A stretch of DNA of 64,000 bases, from NCBI RefSeq assembly GCF_025398255.1, contig NZ_JAODNW010000002.1, positions 62,001-126,000 of the forward strand, given 5' to 3'. The stretch is from Chelativorans intermedius (GTDB taxonomy: Bacteria > Pseudomonadota > Alphaproteobacteria > Rhizobiales > Rhizobiaceae). Positions 30,501 to 39,157 of this stretch are shown here, piece after piece; positions within the stretch are counted from its first letter, which is position 1, and each line of letters starts with the position of its first letter. The notes beneath the pieces are model-generated. The model saw only the letters and a list, made by a program, of their open reading frames with translations, searched no databases and was not told where the DNA came from. The position numbers were made by a program, and so were the translations under genes.

Positions 30501-31239
30501 CGTGCGGCAAGTGCCCGCGGCCCGGCGGCGGATCGTAAATGTAGCCGAGACCGCGCACCGTGCGGATCACCTCCGGCTTCTTGGGGTTGTGCTCGATCTT
30601 CCTGCGGATCCGCGAAATGCGGATGTCGATCGAGCGGTCGAAGGGATCCCACGAACGGTCGTGCGCTCCTTCGAGGATCTGATCGCGATTGAGCACGCGC
30701 CCGCGGTTCAGGGCAAAGAGCTTCAGAAGGCTGAATTCCATCGCCGTCAGCGGAATCTCGCGCCCATCCTCGACGCTGGTCAGCGTCGCCGCTTCCAGGT
30801 CGAGGGTCGCCCGCCCGAACGGATACCGCGTCCGGGGGATCGCCGGCAGCTCCTCCATCGGGGCTGGCCGCGCGGAGCGGCGCATCACCGCCTTGATCCG
30901 CGCCACCAGTTCCCGAAGGTCCACCGGCTTGGCAAGATAGTCGTCCGCCCCCATCTCCAGCCCGATGATGCGATCCACCACGTCGCCCATCGCCGTCAGC
31001 ATGATGACGGCCGGCCGCTCCTGCCTGTCGAGACTCCTCAGAACGCTCAGGCCATCCTCGCCGGGCATGGTGATGTCGAGGAGGATGACATCCGGCACGG
31101 CCTCGGCCATCGCCTGGCGCAGTTCCGCGGCATTTGCAGCACATCGCACGAGAAAACCCCGCCTTTCGAGATACTCGGCCAGCATCTCGCGCAGCGCGGC
31201 CTCGTCGTCACAGATCACTATGCTTTCAGGCGCGCTCAT
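30490..31239 (-). CDS. OmpR/PhoB-type response regulator of the globin operon
   Basis: A 249-residue response regulator. The receiver domain (1-118) has acidic pair D11/D12, phospho-acceptor D55 (LLDITMPG) and the lysine in LAKPVDL. The C-terminal winged helix (about 140-240) has TAMEFSLLKLFALNRGRVLNRDQIL and GLGYIYDP. The start at 31239 overlaps the kinase gene by 14 bases and follows an AGGCGGA sequence. It is the last gene of the operon and presumably the DNA-binding output of the kinase. The shared GTTTC motifs nearby are candidate targets. Confidence 0.88.
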   Translation of the reverse strand: MSAPESIVICDDEAALREMLAEYLERRGFLVRCAANAAELRQAMAEAVPDVILLDITMPGEDGLSVLRSLDRQERPAVIMLTAMGDVVDRIIGLEMGADDYLAKPVDLRELVARIKAVMRRSARPAPMEELPAIPRTRYPFGRATLDLEAATLTSVEDGREIPLTAMEFSLLKLFALNRGRVLNRDQILEGAHDRSWDPFDRSIDIRISRIRRKIEHNPKKPEVIRTVRGLGYIYDPPPGRGHLPHGND

Positions 31240-33148
31240 TCGCCTTCCGCCTTTCCTGTTGACCCTCCAGGACCGCACGGACGAGCTTGCGCAGATCGTC
31301 CGGTATCACGGGTTTTTCGAGCCAGGGACGCCCGCACTCGGCCAGGAAGTTGCGGGTCTCGCGCGCCATCGTGTCGCCGGTGACGAACGCCATTCGCGAT
31401 ACCGCATCGGGGAAGTCGCGCTGCAGGACCTCGTAAAGACCCCGCCCATCGAGCCCGGGCATCTTGAGGTCGCTCAGGATGACGTCGTAGCGCTGGTGGC
31501 CGAGCATGGTCAGGGCGGTCTCGCCCGAGGTCACGCTGTCCACCAGATGCGCATCGCGCCGCAGCAGATCGCGGATCAGGTCGGCCACCTCCGGCTCGTC
31601 GTCGATCACCAGAATGCGCAGCTCCTGCGATTGCTCGGGCAGGGGATCGACGACCTCCGCACCGCTCCGTCTCGTTTCGTGGACCGGCAGCGAAATCCGG
31701 AAGCAGGCGCCCCTGCCATCCCCGGAGCAATCGAGAAGGCGGATGGTTCCGCCATGCGCCGAGATGACGCGATGCGCAAAGGCCAGTCCGATCCCCGTTC
31801 CCTGACCGGGTGCCTTCGTGGTGAACAGCGGGTCGAAGATCCGCGACCTGATCTCGGGCGGTATCCCCGGACCATCGTCGAGAATGTCGATCAGGACGGT
31901 CCCTTGAGCCCCATCGCTGCGCACGTCGATGCGGATCCGGCTGCCCACGCCCGACATGCGCATGGCCTGATCGGCGTTTGCCAGGAGATTGATGAAAACC
32001 TGCGACATCTGGTGCGAATCGCAAAGAACCTCCGGCAGATCCGGGGCGATGGAGCACTCCACCTCGGCATGGAACTCGGAGGCGCCGTTCACCATTGCCT
32101 CGACGGCCATCTCGATGGCTTCCGCAAGATTGGTGGGTTCAAGCTCGGCCGGCTGCTGGCGCGCCATGGCAAGGAAGGCCTTGACGATGCGCGAACAGCG
32201 CTCCGCAGCATCGCTGATCTTTCCGATCCGGGCGAGGATGGCGGGGTCGTCGATTTCATCGCGAAGCATCAGCGCATGGCCCACCACGACGGAGAGCGGA
32301 TTGTTGAGCTCGTGTGCAACGCCGGCCAGCAGCTCGCCCAAGGCGGAAAGCTTCTCTGCCTGGAAGATCTGTTCGCGCTGATCCGCAAGCGCCTGACGAA
32401 GCGCAAGCTCGCGGCTGCGGTCGGTTACGGTCGAGACGATGACAGCCTCGCCCCTGTGCTCGATCTGCCGCGCCGACACCAGGGCCGGGAATTCCGATCC
32501 ATCCGAGCGCCGCGCCGTCACCTGCATGTCGTCGACCCGCCCGCTGGGCAGAAGCGCGGTGAGGAAATCCGCGCGTTCCTCGGGCCGCGCGAACCAGCGG
32601 TAGGATTTCCTCTCAAGGCCAAGCAGCTCGATGGCGGCAGGCGAGCGATAGATCACCTCGCCGCCCTCCAGCCGAGTCATCATCACGGCCGCCGGGCAGG
32701 CGTCGAGCACCCGGCGCAGCATCTGCTCGACCTCCCGTTCCGCCTCGGCAAGTCTCCTGCGCTCGGTAATGTCGCGCTCCGTCAGCACAAAGCCGCCCGT
32801 CGCGGTGGGATGCATCGCCACTTCGAACAACGTGCCGTTCGGCCCCTCAACCTCGACAGGCTCGGTCGTGGACAGGCCGGCTGCGATCTGCCGTTCGAGC
32901 GCGTTCATCCGTGCCCGCGCGACCTCGGAGATCGCCCCGCGGCCATGCGCCTCGCGCAGCAGGACATCCCAACGGGCCCCGGGGCGGATGAGGTCGGCAA
33001 TCGGCGGATTGAGCGCGACGAAATGGCGATTGTAACGCAGCAGACAGCCGCTTTCGTCAAACACGGCCAATCCCTCATGGAGGGCTTCCACAACCTCCAC
33101 GAACAGCGCCTCACCGGCACTGTCTGCAATGCGATCGCCGGTGTTCAC
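31226..33148 (-). CDS. Soluble hybrid sensor histidine kinase
   Basis: A 640-residue cytoplasmic hybrid kinase with no membrane helix. Layout: PAS (about 15-125), PAS (about 145-245), HisKA with phospho-accepting H279 in GVAHELNNPL, ATPase domain (N391; DDGPGIP; GTGIGLA) and receiver with D560 (LSDLKMPGLDG). The start is GTG at 33148, with GTGA overlapping the cyclase-like gene's stop. The two PAS domains and lack of membrane anchor suggest sensing of an internal cue such as redox state, gas or a metabolite. Partner: the downstream response regulator. Confidence 0.88.
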   Translation of the reverse strand: MNTGDRIADSAGEALFVEVVEALHEGLAVFDESGCLLRYNRHFVALNPPIADLIRPGARWDVLLREAHGRGAISEVARARMNALERQIAAGLSTTEPVEVEGPNGTLFEVAMHPTATGGFVLTERDITERRRLAEAEREVEQMLRRVLDACPAAVMMTRLEGGEVIYRSPAAIELLGLERKSYRWFARPEERADFLTALLPSGRVDDMQVTARRSDGSEFPALVSARQIEHRGEAVIVSTVTDRSRELALRQALADQREQIFQAEKLSALGELLAGVAHELNNPLSVVVGHALMLRDEIDDPAILARIGKISDAAERCSRIVKAFLAMARQQPAELEPTNLAEAIEMAVEAMVNGASEFHAEVECSIAPDLPEVLCDSHQMSQVFINLLANADQAMRMSGVGSRIRIDVRSDGAQGTVLIDILDDGPGIPPEIRSRIFDPLFTTKAPGQGTGIGLAFAHRVISAHGGTIRLLDCSGDGRGACFRISLPVHETRRSGAEVVDPLPEQSQELRILVIDDEPEVADLIRDLLRRDAHLVDSVTSGETALTMLGHQRYDVILSDLKMPGLDGRGLYEVLQRDFPDAVSRMAFVTGDTMARETRNFLAECGRPWLEKPVIPDDLRKLVRAVLEGQQERRKANERA

Positions 33149-34200
33149 AGGTCTGCCTCGGCTGCAACCGCCTCGGGTTCCGATACCTCGAAGACGGCCA
33201 TCGACCGGCCACCGCCGACATCCATCACCCCGATGCGGCGCAGGCCCTGCCGTTCGCCGAAGGCTTCGGCAAACGGCTCATTGGCGACGATGGTCTCAGG
33301 GCGGGCAAAGCTCATCAGGCGCTCGGCTTCATCGACGGCCGGGCCAAAGACATCGTAGATGTATTTGCGCACCCCCACCACCGAGCCGACGACCATCCCG
33401 GTGCTGAGCGCCACCCTGCATTTCCAGCGGATCGGATGCGTTTCGTTGCGGCGTCTGAGATAACGCAGAAACCTTACCGCGGCGCTTGCGGCTGCGGAGG
33501 CGTGATTGGCGCTCGTGTCGCCCATGCCGGACACCGCAATATAGGCGTTGCCCAGGGTCTTGATCCGCTCGCATCCGAATTGCTCGCCGATCCGGTCGAA
33601 GGCGCTGTAAATGTCGTTCAGCTCGCTGACGACAACGCTTGCGTCATTCTCCAGGACGGTGCGGGAAAAATCGGAGAAGTCGAGGCTGAGAACGGTAACC
33701 GGATCATACCGCCGGGGCGACACGATGCCGAGGCTCTTGAACTCGTCATAGGCGCTGCGGGGCATGATGTTGAGAAGCAGTTGCTCGACCCGCTCCTTCT
33801 CCCGCCGGATCTCCCGGGTGTTGCGTTCAACCATCAGGGAATAGGAGTCGATCATCGCCTCCAGTTCCTTGATCCTCGTGATGTTCTGACAAACGGCGAC
33901 GACGATCTGCCGATCGGTCTCCGTGGCAAGGCTGAAGGTGACGGCCACCGTCATGGAACGCCGGCGCACGCGAAAGGTGGCCTCGATGTCGTGCCGCTTT
34001 CCCGACTGAAGATCCTTCAGCATCGCTGCCGGATCGAGGTCGGGAAACGCGTCGGCCAGCGGCCTGCCGCCCTCGGAGGCTCCGAACCATTCCGCAAAGG
34101 TGTCGTTCTCGAAGAAGGTCCGCCGGCTCTCGATGTCGATGAGCACGACGCCAACACCAATGGCCCGAAGCAGCTGCGCGTTGATGGCTTCGATCGTCAT
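33145..34200 (-). CDS. PAS-linked class III nucleotidyl cyclase-like protein, catalytic residues altered
   Basis: A 351-residue protein: PAS (about 8-112), a coiled-coil signalling helix (about 115-150, REKERVEQLLLNIMP) and a class III cyclase domain (about 160-340). The first metal Asp is present (D174, LSLDFSDFS). The residue 44 later, normally the second metal Asp, is N218 (KTLGNAY). The purine-site Asp is present (D283). The catalytic Asn position is D290, while Arg294 four residues on is kept. These changes suggest an impaired enzyme or a regulatory pseudo-cyclase, though altered chemistry is possible. ATGA overlap with the globin gene and GTGA overlap with the kinase place it centrally in the operon. 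Confidence 0.85.
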   Translation of the reverse strand: MTIEAINAQLLRAIGVGVVLIDIESRRTFFENDTFAEWFGASEGGRPLADAFPDLDPAAMLKDLQSGKRHDIEATFRVRRRSMTVAVTFSLATETDRQIVVAVCQNITRIKELEAMIDSYSLMVERNTREIRREKERVEQLLLNIMPRSAYDEFKSLGIVSPRRYDPVTVLSLDFSDFSRTVLENDASVVVSELNDIYSAFDRIGEQFGCERIKTLGNAYIAVSGMGDTSANHASAAASAAVRFLRYLRRRNETHPIRWKCRVALSTGMVVGSVVGVRKYIYDVFGPAVDEAERLMSFARPETIVANEPFAEAFGERQGLRRIGVMDVGGGRSMAVFEVSEPEAVAAEADL

Positions 34201-34562
34201 GGCGCCATTCCAACCATCAGGCCGCGGCGCGCTTCGAACTGTGCGATCACCTCGTTCAGATCGGGCTCGGCGAAGTTGTGGTCCCTCAGCGTTTCGGCCA
34301 GCAGCGCCGTCATGCGATCATAGTGTTCGCCACGGATATCGAGATGGCGGTGAAGGCGGCTGATCTGTTCGTCCGTGTAATGTGCCGGGCCGCCGAGCAG
34401 CATGGCGAGGAACTTGGTCTGGTGATCCACGATGCGCGGAAGATCGACGTCCTCGAAGAAGGGACCCAGAAGATCGTCGTCGAGCAGCCGATTGTAGAAA
34501 TCGAGGACGATCCGGCTCACCACCGCGAACCCGCCATATTGCTCGAACTTCGATTGCGTCAT
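34197..34562 (-). CDS. Single-domain truncated (2/2) globin
   Basis: A 121-residue group 1-like truncated haemoglobin. The pattern FYNRLLDDDLLGPFF gives the B10 tyrosine Y23 and the CD1 phenylalanine, and LHRHLDI gives the proximal haem ligand H71. The FLAMLLGGP motif matches the family's GG hinge. The size is normal for a stand-alone globin. It is first in a four-gene operon (globin, cyclase-like, hybrid kinase, response regulator) with overlapping stops and starts. It could sense or deliver oxygen, nitric oxide or another haem ligand to the downstream signalling proteins. That link is inferred from gene order alone. Confidence 0.85.
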   Translation of the reverse strand: MTQSKFEQYGGFAVVSRIVLDFYNRLLDDDLLGPFFEDVDLPRIVDHQTKFLAMLLGGPAHYTDEQISRLHRHLDIRGEHYDRMTALLAETLRDHNFAEPDLNEVIAQFEARRGLMVGMAP

Positions 34563-34643
34563 CTTGATCGTTCCCCCTGTCGAGACGGAGCCATGGTTTC
34601 TGGCCGCTCACGTCTCTGACGGCCGCCGGGTTAGACTGCGACC

Positions 34644-34690
34644 GTTTCAGTCGCGCGTCGCCTGACGACCGGATTTGTTTCGATTGTTTC
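34644..34690 (+). promoter_or_regulatory. GTTTC motif set, locus 2
   Basis: GTTTCAG at 34644 and the tandem GTTTC-GATT-GTTTC at 34677-34690 are 33 bases apart. They lie in the 238-base divergent region between the globin operon (-) and the DUF1127 gene (+). The tandem core is identical over 15 bases to the one at 37.6 kb read on the other strand. Confidence 0.45.
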
Positions 34691-34800
34691 AATATACGAG
34701 GCTTCGCGGAAAGAACGAAACGCTTTTCCGCTTCCTGCGAAATCGGCCCGAAAACCGGGGTTGCGAAGCTCTCCGCATCGCAAATGAGGAGAGAATGCCA

Positions 34801-34977
34801 ATGATGAACGCAACGATGGCCTGGTTCGGAAGGGCCGCTTTGAAAACCCGGGACACCATGAGGCGGCGCAGGACGCGGATCGTGCTCGAAGACCTGAGCG
34901 ACGAAATCCTGCGCGACATCGGGATCGAGCCCGCAAACGTCCGACGGTGGAAGGGGATGCCCCTCATCCGCCCCTGA
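34801..34977 (+). CDS. DUF1127 small protein
   Basis: A 58-residue basic protein ending in the DUF1127 (YjiS-like) motif LEDLSDEILRDIGIEPANVRRW. AGGAG lies 9 bases before the ATG at 34801; an in-frame ATG at 34795 is too close to that site. DUF1127 proteins in alphaproteobacteria are small RNA-binding-like proteins, some linked to phosphate, carbon and stress responses. It is divergent from the globin operon and followed by a strong terminator. Confidence 0.8.
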   Translation: MMNATMAWFGRAALKTRDTMRRRRTRIVLEDLSDEILRDIGIEPANVRRWKGMPLIRP

Positions 34978-34994
34978 GGGATGGCCGAGGAAGA

Positions 34995-35031
34995 AAAAGG
35001 CCCGCAACCGACATTCGGCTGCGGGCCTTTT
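34995..35031. terminator. Strong bidirectional terminator
   Basis: AAAAGGCCCGCA pairs perfectly with TGCGGGCCTTTT around a 13-base loop that itself contains CCG-ACATT-CGG. The A-run on one side and T-run on the other would terminate both the DUF1127 transcript and the converging monooxygenase transcript. Confidence 0.85.
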
Positions 35032-35115
35032 GCCGCTCGTCGCCCCTGCTCCGCGGCGGGCGGGTGAGGATTCCCAGGCCATGCTTGCCGGCTGCCGGAC
35101 CACCCGTCTTCCGGT

Positions 35116-36357
35116 TCACGCCGCCCGGCGCGCGGTCTGCGCGAGATGGGCCTTGAGGATTGGCAGGAGAGCGGCGGCATCGCGGCCCACACCGTCGATG
35201 AAGTTCGATGCCCTGTGCCGCTGGTAGCGCAGACCCAGCGTGTAGACGCCGGGACAGGCGGTGACACCGTCGATCTGCGCAATCTCGCCATCCGGGGCGA
35301 AAACCGGCAGCTTCAACCAGGGATAGGAACGGCGGTAGCCTGTCGCCCAGACGACCGTGCCGATTCCCAGCATGCCGAGATCGAGCCGGCACGGTCCCGG
35401 CCCGAAGGCCGGGGCGGCGGATTTCGCGGCGGCAGGCGCGTCGATCCCCGTCCTGGCGATGAAACCGTCGATGTGGTCAAGCATGGTGGCGCGTCGCCGC
35501 TCGGATGCGTCGATCTCTCGCGGCAGGTCCGGGTCGAGAGCGATGACGGCGCCCTCGGCGCCCAGAACACGGCCCACGATGCGCACACCCCTGGTGTGCA
35601 GGACACCGAGATCAAGGTCGCTGCCGCCGGGATCTCCAATGAGCTGCATGGATGGCTGGCTTGCAAGCCGCGACAGGTTGCCGTCTTCAGGGCGGCGTTC
35701 GGCGAGAAACCCGCTCCGGTCCAGCCAGTACATCACGTCCCTGCCACGATAGCGCCGGGGCACCCGGACATGGCGGCCGACGGCAATCGTGACGGCATGT
35801 CCCGCGCGGTGGATCTCGGCCGCCAGCTGAACCCCTGTCGCGGAAGCGCCGACCACGAGCACGCCGCCCCCTGGAAGACGGTCGGGCCCTCGATAGATGT
35901 TGGGGGTGAGCTGCAGAATGTCACGCGGCAGGCGAGCCGCAGCCTCCGGGACATGCGGATCCTGAAACGCACCCGTGGCAATGACAACCGCGCGCGCAAA
36001 CCAGGTCCCGGCGGTGCTGCGAACGAGGTAACCGGCACCTTCGCTCTCCACCGACGTCACGGAGGCTCCTTCGCGGACGTTCAGACCGCAGTCCGCGGCA
36101 TAGCGCTCGAGCAGCCCCACGAACTCGCAGGCGCGCATGAACCCGTCGGGATCGGCCCCCGCGTAGCGATGGCCGGGAAGGCGGGTCATCCAGTTGGGTG
36201 TGAGAAGTCTGAGCGTCGGCCAGCGTTCGCTCCGCCAGCGCTCGCCCAGGCGGCCGCGTTCGAGAACGACATGGGGAATGCCTTCGGCATTGAGCAGCCA
36301 GCTCATGGCCAGTCCGGCCTGGCCGGCTCCGATGATGACAGTGTCTGTCCGATGCAT
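35116..36357 (-). CDS. FAD/NAD(P)-dependent flavin monooxygenase-like oxidoreductase
   Basis: A 413-residue two-dinucleotide-binding-domain flavoprotein. The FAD motif is IIGAGQAGLAMSW at the N-terminus, the NADPH motif is VVGASATGVQLA near residue 165, and VVWATGYRRSY lies near 350. This layout resembles flavin-containing monooxygenases that transfer oxygen to nitrogen, sulfur or carbon centres. The substrate is unknown. The start at 36357 places the FAD motif 8 residues in; ATG 36369 is an alternative. It lies downstream of osmC on the same strand. Confidence 0.85.
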   Translation of the reverse strand: MHRTDTVIIGAGQAGLAMSWLLNAEGIPHVVLERGRLGERWRSERWPTLRLLTPNWMTRLPGHRYAGADPDGFMRACEFVGLLERYAADCGLNVREGASVTSVESEGAGYLVRSTAGTWFARAVVIATGAFQDPHVPEAAARLPRDILQLTPNIYRGPDRLPGGGVLVVGASATGVQLAAEIHRAGHAVTIAVGRHVRVPRRYRGRDVMYWLDRSGFLAERRPEDGNLSRLASQPSMQLIGDPGGSDLDLGVLHTRGVRIVGRVLGAEGAVIALDPDLPREIDASERRRATMLDHIDGFIARTGIDAPAAAKSAAPAFGPGPCRLDLGMLGIGTVVWATGYRRSYPWLKLPVFAPDGEIAQIDGVTACPGVYTLGLRYQRHRASNFIDGVGRDAAALLPILKAHLAQTARRAA

Positions 36358-36453
36358 CACAGGTCCCATCCGCTGGGCTATGCAGGTGCAGGCAAGGTGG
36401 GTCCGCGTGGCGGCAAGGCGATGCAGGTCCGCCGCCGCCACGCGTTCGCGGCT

Positions 36454-36621
36454 TCAAGAGTCCGCAGGTGCGCCAGGTTCGGACGGGCGCGCTGCCGCGG
36501 GCGGTGCGTCCTCCTGCCGGGTCTTCATGCGGGGCCCGCCGCGGCGGGCAACGTGCCTTTCGAACTCGGGTCCGAAATGACGGTGACTGACAGCCGGATG
36601 GCCGGGTGCGGGAGTGTTCAT
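36454..36621 (-). CDS. Small hypothetical protein between osmC and the monooxygenase
   Basis: A possible 55-residue protein with an AGGAAG ribosome site about 5 bases before the ATG. It is rich in Pro, His, Arg and Ala, with no recognised domain, membrane segment or signal. It is on the same strand as its neighbours and in a gap that would otherwise be empty. Composition is not distinctive, so coding status is doubtful. Confidence 0.3.
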   Translation of the reverse strand: MNTPAPGHPAVSHRHFGPEFERHVARRGGPRMKTRQEDAPPAAARPSEPGAPADS

Positions 36622-36686
36622 CGCTTCTTCCTGGAAATTTGCGTGAGGTTTCGAGGGCGCGCCCCGTTGCCGGGGCGCATTCCGCA

Positions 36687-37268
36687 TCACTGGGCAACCG
36701 CTTCCACCGAGACGGGGACGCCGTTGCGCAGCACGTCGAAGACGGCCGAGCGCGCCACCGACTGGCGGACGATCTTTTCGAGCACCTCGGCCGGCGCATC
36801 GCCGGCGATGCGGAACCTCGCGCGGATGCCGGAGAAGCCGTTGCGCACGGTGTCATCCATCCCGAAGATTCCCTGCAGGTCGATGTCGCCTTCGATCGTC
36901 GTCTCGACCGAATGAAGCTTCACCTGACGGATCGAGGCGATGTTGCCGATGCCGGCCGTAATGCAGGCGGAAAGCGCGGCAAGCAGCAGCTCCACAGGCG
37001 TGGCGCCATTGTCGGCTCCGCAAAGAACGGCCGGATGATCGCCGTGGATGACGTGGGCGCGGGGGCGTTCATGGTCGCCGCCGGCACCGCGGTAGCCGGC
37101 CATGGTGGCCTGGCTGTGGGTGCCCGACAGCCACTTGCCGTCGGCGCGGAAGGTGAACTTCGCAAGATCGCGGTTGCCCTCGACGACGCCAAGCGTCGCC
37201 GTCAGGTTGGGCACGTCAACGCCGTTCATGGCGACTTTCGTGGGGGTCTCGATGGTCTGGGTGGACAT
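36687..37268 (-). CDS. OsmC/Ohr-family protein
   Basis: A 193-residue OsmC-like protein. The central helix carries LCGADNGATPVELLLAALSAC, with the cysteine pair typical of the family placed before and within the helix. OsmC/Ohr proteins reduce organic hydroperoxides with two cysteines; this is a longer variant whose substrate is uncertain. The start at 37268 follows AAAGGATC, and the upstream in-frame codons look non-coding. It lies in the stress-like block with the globin operon and monooxygenase. GTTTC motifs lie upstream (37362-37656). Confidence 0.85.
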   Translation of the reverse strand: MSTQTIETPTKVAMNGVDVPNLTATLGVVEGNRDLAKFTFRADGKWLSGTHSQATMAGYRGAGGDHERPRAHVIHGDHPAVLCGADNGATPVELLLAALSACITAGIGNIASIRQVKLHSVETTIEGDIDLQGIFGMDDTVRNGFSGIRARFRIAGDAPAEVLEKIVRQSVARSAVFDVLRNGVPVSVEAVAQ

Positions 37269-37361
37269 GGGTCCGATCCTTTCTGTTGCGGTGCTGGTGT
37301 TGGTCTCGTCCTGACCGGAACGAGCCTGTCCCGGTCGACCCGGCGGATTTGCCAGTCCCAC

Positions 37362-37656
37362 GTTTCAGCCTGACACCGCACGGCCGCTCATCGCGTTTCA
37401 AATGTACGCCTGGAGTCTCGGCTGTGTTTCAGCCGGCAAGACCTTTGCGGAAGCCGCAAGCCGTTCGGATCTTCCATTCTTGGCCCTGAAAGGCGGGATC
37501 ATCGGCCGGCGGCGCGCCCTGAAGAGCCTGCCGCCATCTCCCGGCGCTCCCCTCCCCATTTTGCGGCAGGCAGGATGCCGATGCGCCCGGCGGCGAAACA
37601 ATCGAAACATCTGCGAGGCGTCCGCGACAATCGCGTGAAACCTGCCTGCCTGAAAC
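37362..37656 (-). promoter_or_regulatory. GTTTC motif cluster between osmC and the MFS gene
   Basis: A 464-base divergent gap with no supported gene. Plus-strand GTTTCA occurs at 37362, 37395 (33 bases on) and 37436. On the minus strand there is a tandem GTTTC-GATT-GTTTC at 37608-37595, preceded 33 bases upstream by GTTTCAC (37641) and further upstream by GTTTCAG (37656). The single-plus-tandem geometry matches the loci at 30.45 and 34.64 kb. Confidence 0.45.
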
Positions 37657-37732
37657 TGATCCCGTCACAACACGAGACCAGAGGTCCGTCTTGAAGGCAT
37701 TCGGCACCGGCCTGCGGCGACGGAGAACAGAC

Positions 37733-39013
37733 ATGCATCAGCCCCGGATGAAGGAAGGAAGACCAGCCCATGCGTGGGTGACCGTGGCTTCGGCAGCGGC
37801 CATGCTGGCCGTGGCCATGGGACAGTTGGTCAATGGTCTTTCGGCGTTTCTCGAACCACTCGAGAGGGAGTTCGGCTGGGCGCGCGGCGAAATCGCGCTG
37901 ATCAACAGCGCCGGGCTGCTGGGGCTTGCGCTTGGCGGCATCCTGATGGGAGCCGTTGCCGACAGGGTCAGCATTCGGATCGTCTGCCTTGTGGGCGCGA
38001 GCGCCACGGGCATGAGCGCCATCGCCGCGGCCTGGGCGGACAGTCTGGCCGAATTCTACATGATCTTCTTTGTTGCCGGAGTTCTGGGCGGCGGATCGCT
38101 TTTTGCACCATTGTTCGGGCTCGTCGGACAATGGTTTCGAACGGGCGCCGGCCTTGCCATCGGCATCGTTTCGGCCGGTCAGGCGGTCGGGCAGGGCAGC
38201 ATCCCGATGGTCAACACGCTTCTCATTTCCCGGCTCGGCTGGCGCGATGCGTTCGCCGTGTCCGGGATTGCCACCCTGGTGATCCTCGGCCTCCTTGCGC
38301 TTCTCGTCAAAGCGCCCGAAACGTCGCCCGGCGCATCCCCTGCCGGCCCGGCCGGCGAGGCGCCCCGCCCGATCGGCTGGCATCTGGCAATGCCGATGAT
38401 CGGAATTGCCGTCTTCCTGTGCTGCACGGTGATGGCGGTTCCCCTCATGCACCTGATGCCCCTTATCCAGACCTGCGGAATTCCGGTCACCGAGGCTGGA
38501 GGAGCGCTCATGGCGATGATGGCCTCCGCCATCGCGGGCCGTGTGGCCTTCGGCAGGTTTGCCGACCGCATAGGCGCTCTGCCGGCCTATTTCGTCGCCT
38601 CTGCCTGGCAGACGGGGCTCGTCTTCGGCTTCACCCAGCTCGGCGATATCGGGCAGTTTTACGTCTTCGCCCTGCTTTACGGCTTCGGATATGGCGGCGT
38701 GATGACCTGCGTGCTCACGACCATCCGCGTGCTTGCGCCGGCAGATCGCAGGTCGGGCGCAACCGGCATGATCATGGCCTTCGCCTGGGCAGGGCATGGG
38801 GTGGGCGGATTTCTCGGCGGCTTCTTCTTCGATCTGTCTGGCGGCTACGAACTCGGATTTCTCGCCGCCGTGCTCGCCGGGCTGGTCAATCTGTCGATCG
38901 TCGGGACACTGTGGTGGATTTTTGCCGCCGTACGCGCCGACGCGCCGAAAAGCGGCAATCCGAGGCGAGCCGTCTGGCGAAGCTGGGGTCGGCTGGGCGC
39001 CGTGGACGGCTGA
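37733..39013 (+). CDS. MFS transporter
   Basis: A 426-residue major facilitator with about twelve hydrophobic helices. The N-terminal half has GGILMGAVADRVSIR, the family's loop 2-3 motif (GxxxDRxxxR). The size and start at 37733, with GGAG 7 bases upstream, are normal. The sequence resembles monocarboxylate or oxalate-type carriers, but the substrate is not identifiable. It is divergent from osmC and the upstream gap is rich in GTTTC motifs. Confidence 0.85.
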   Translation: MHQPRMKEGRPAHAWVTVASAAAMLAVAMGQLVNGLSAFLEPLEREFGWARGEIALINSAGLLGLALGGILMGAVADRVSIRIVCLVGASATGMSAIAAAWADSLAEFYMIFFVAGVLGGGSLFAPLFGLVGQWFRTGAGLAIGIVSAGQAVGQGSIPMVNTLLISRLGWRDAFAVSGIATLVILGLLALLVKAPETSPGASPAGPAGEAPRPIGWHLAMPMIGIAVFLCCTVMAVPLMHLMPLIQTCGIPVTEAGGALMAMMASAIAGRVAFGRFADRIGALPAYFVASAWQTGLVFGFTQLGDIGQFYVFALLYGFGYGGVMTCVLTTIRVLAPADRRSGATGMIMAFAWAGHGVGGFLGGFFFDLSGGYELGFLAAVLAGLVNLSIVGTLWWIFAAVRADAPKSGNPRRAVWRSWGRLGAVDG

Positions 39014-39157
39014 AGGACTGGGGGGAGGCGGCACCGACCGCTCTTTTCCCGTCCCGGCACGCAAGCTCGCTTCGGGACCGCACGGCCCCTTCAGCCCGTG
39101 GGGGCGAGCCGGGCGACCATACCGCCGGCGCAGCGCTTTGGGCGCCATGACGCCCGG

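Noticed and set aside
34675-37610. Two short frames both beginning MFRLF, at 34675 (+) and 37610 (-)
   Set aside because: The shared peptide comes from the shared GTTTC DNA motif; the frames diverge at once and lack ribosome sites, so leader peptides are not supported.
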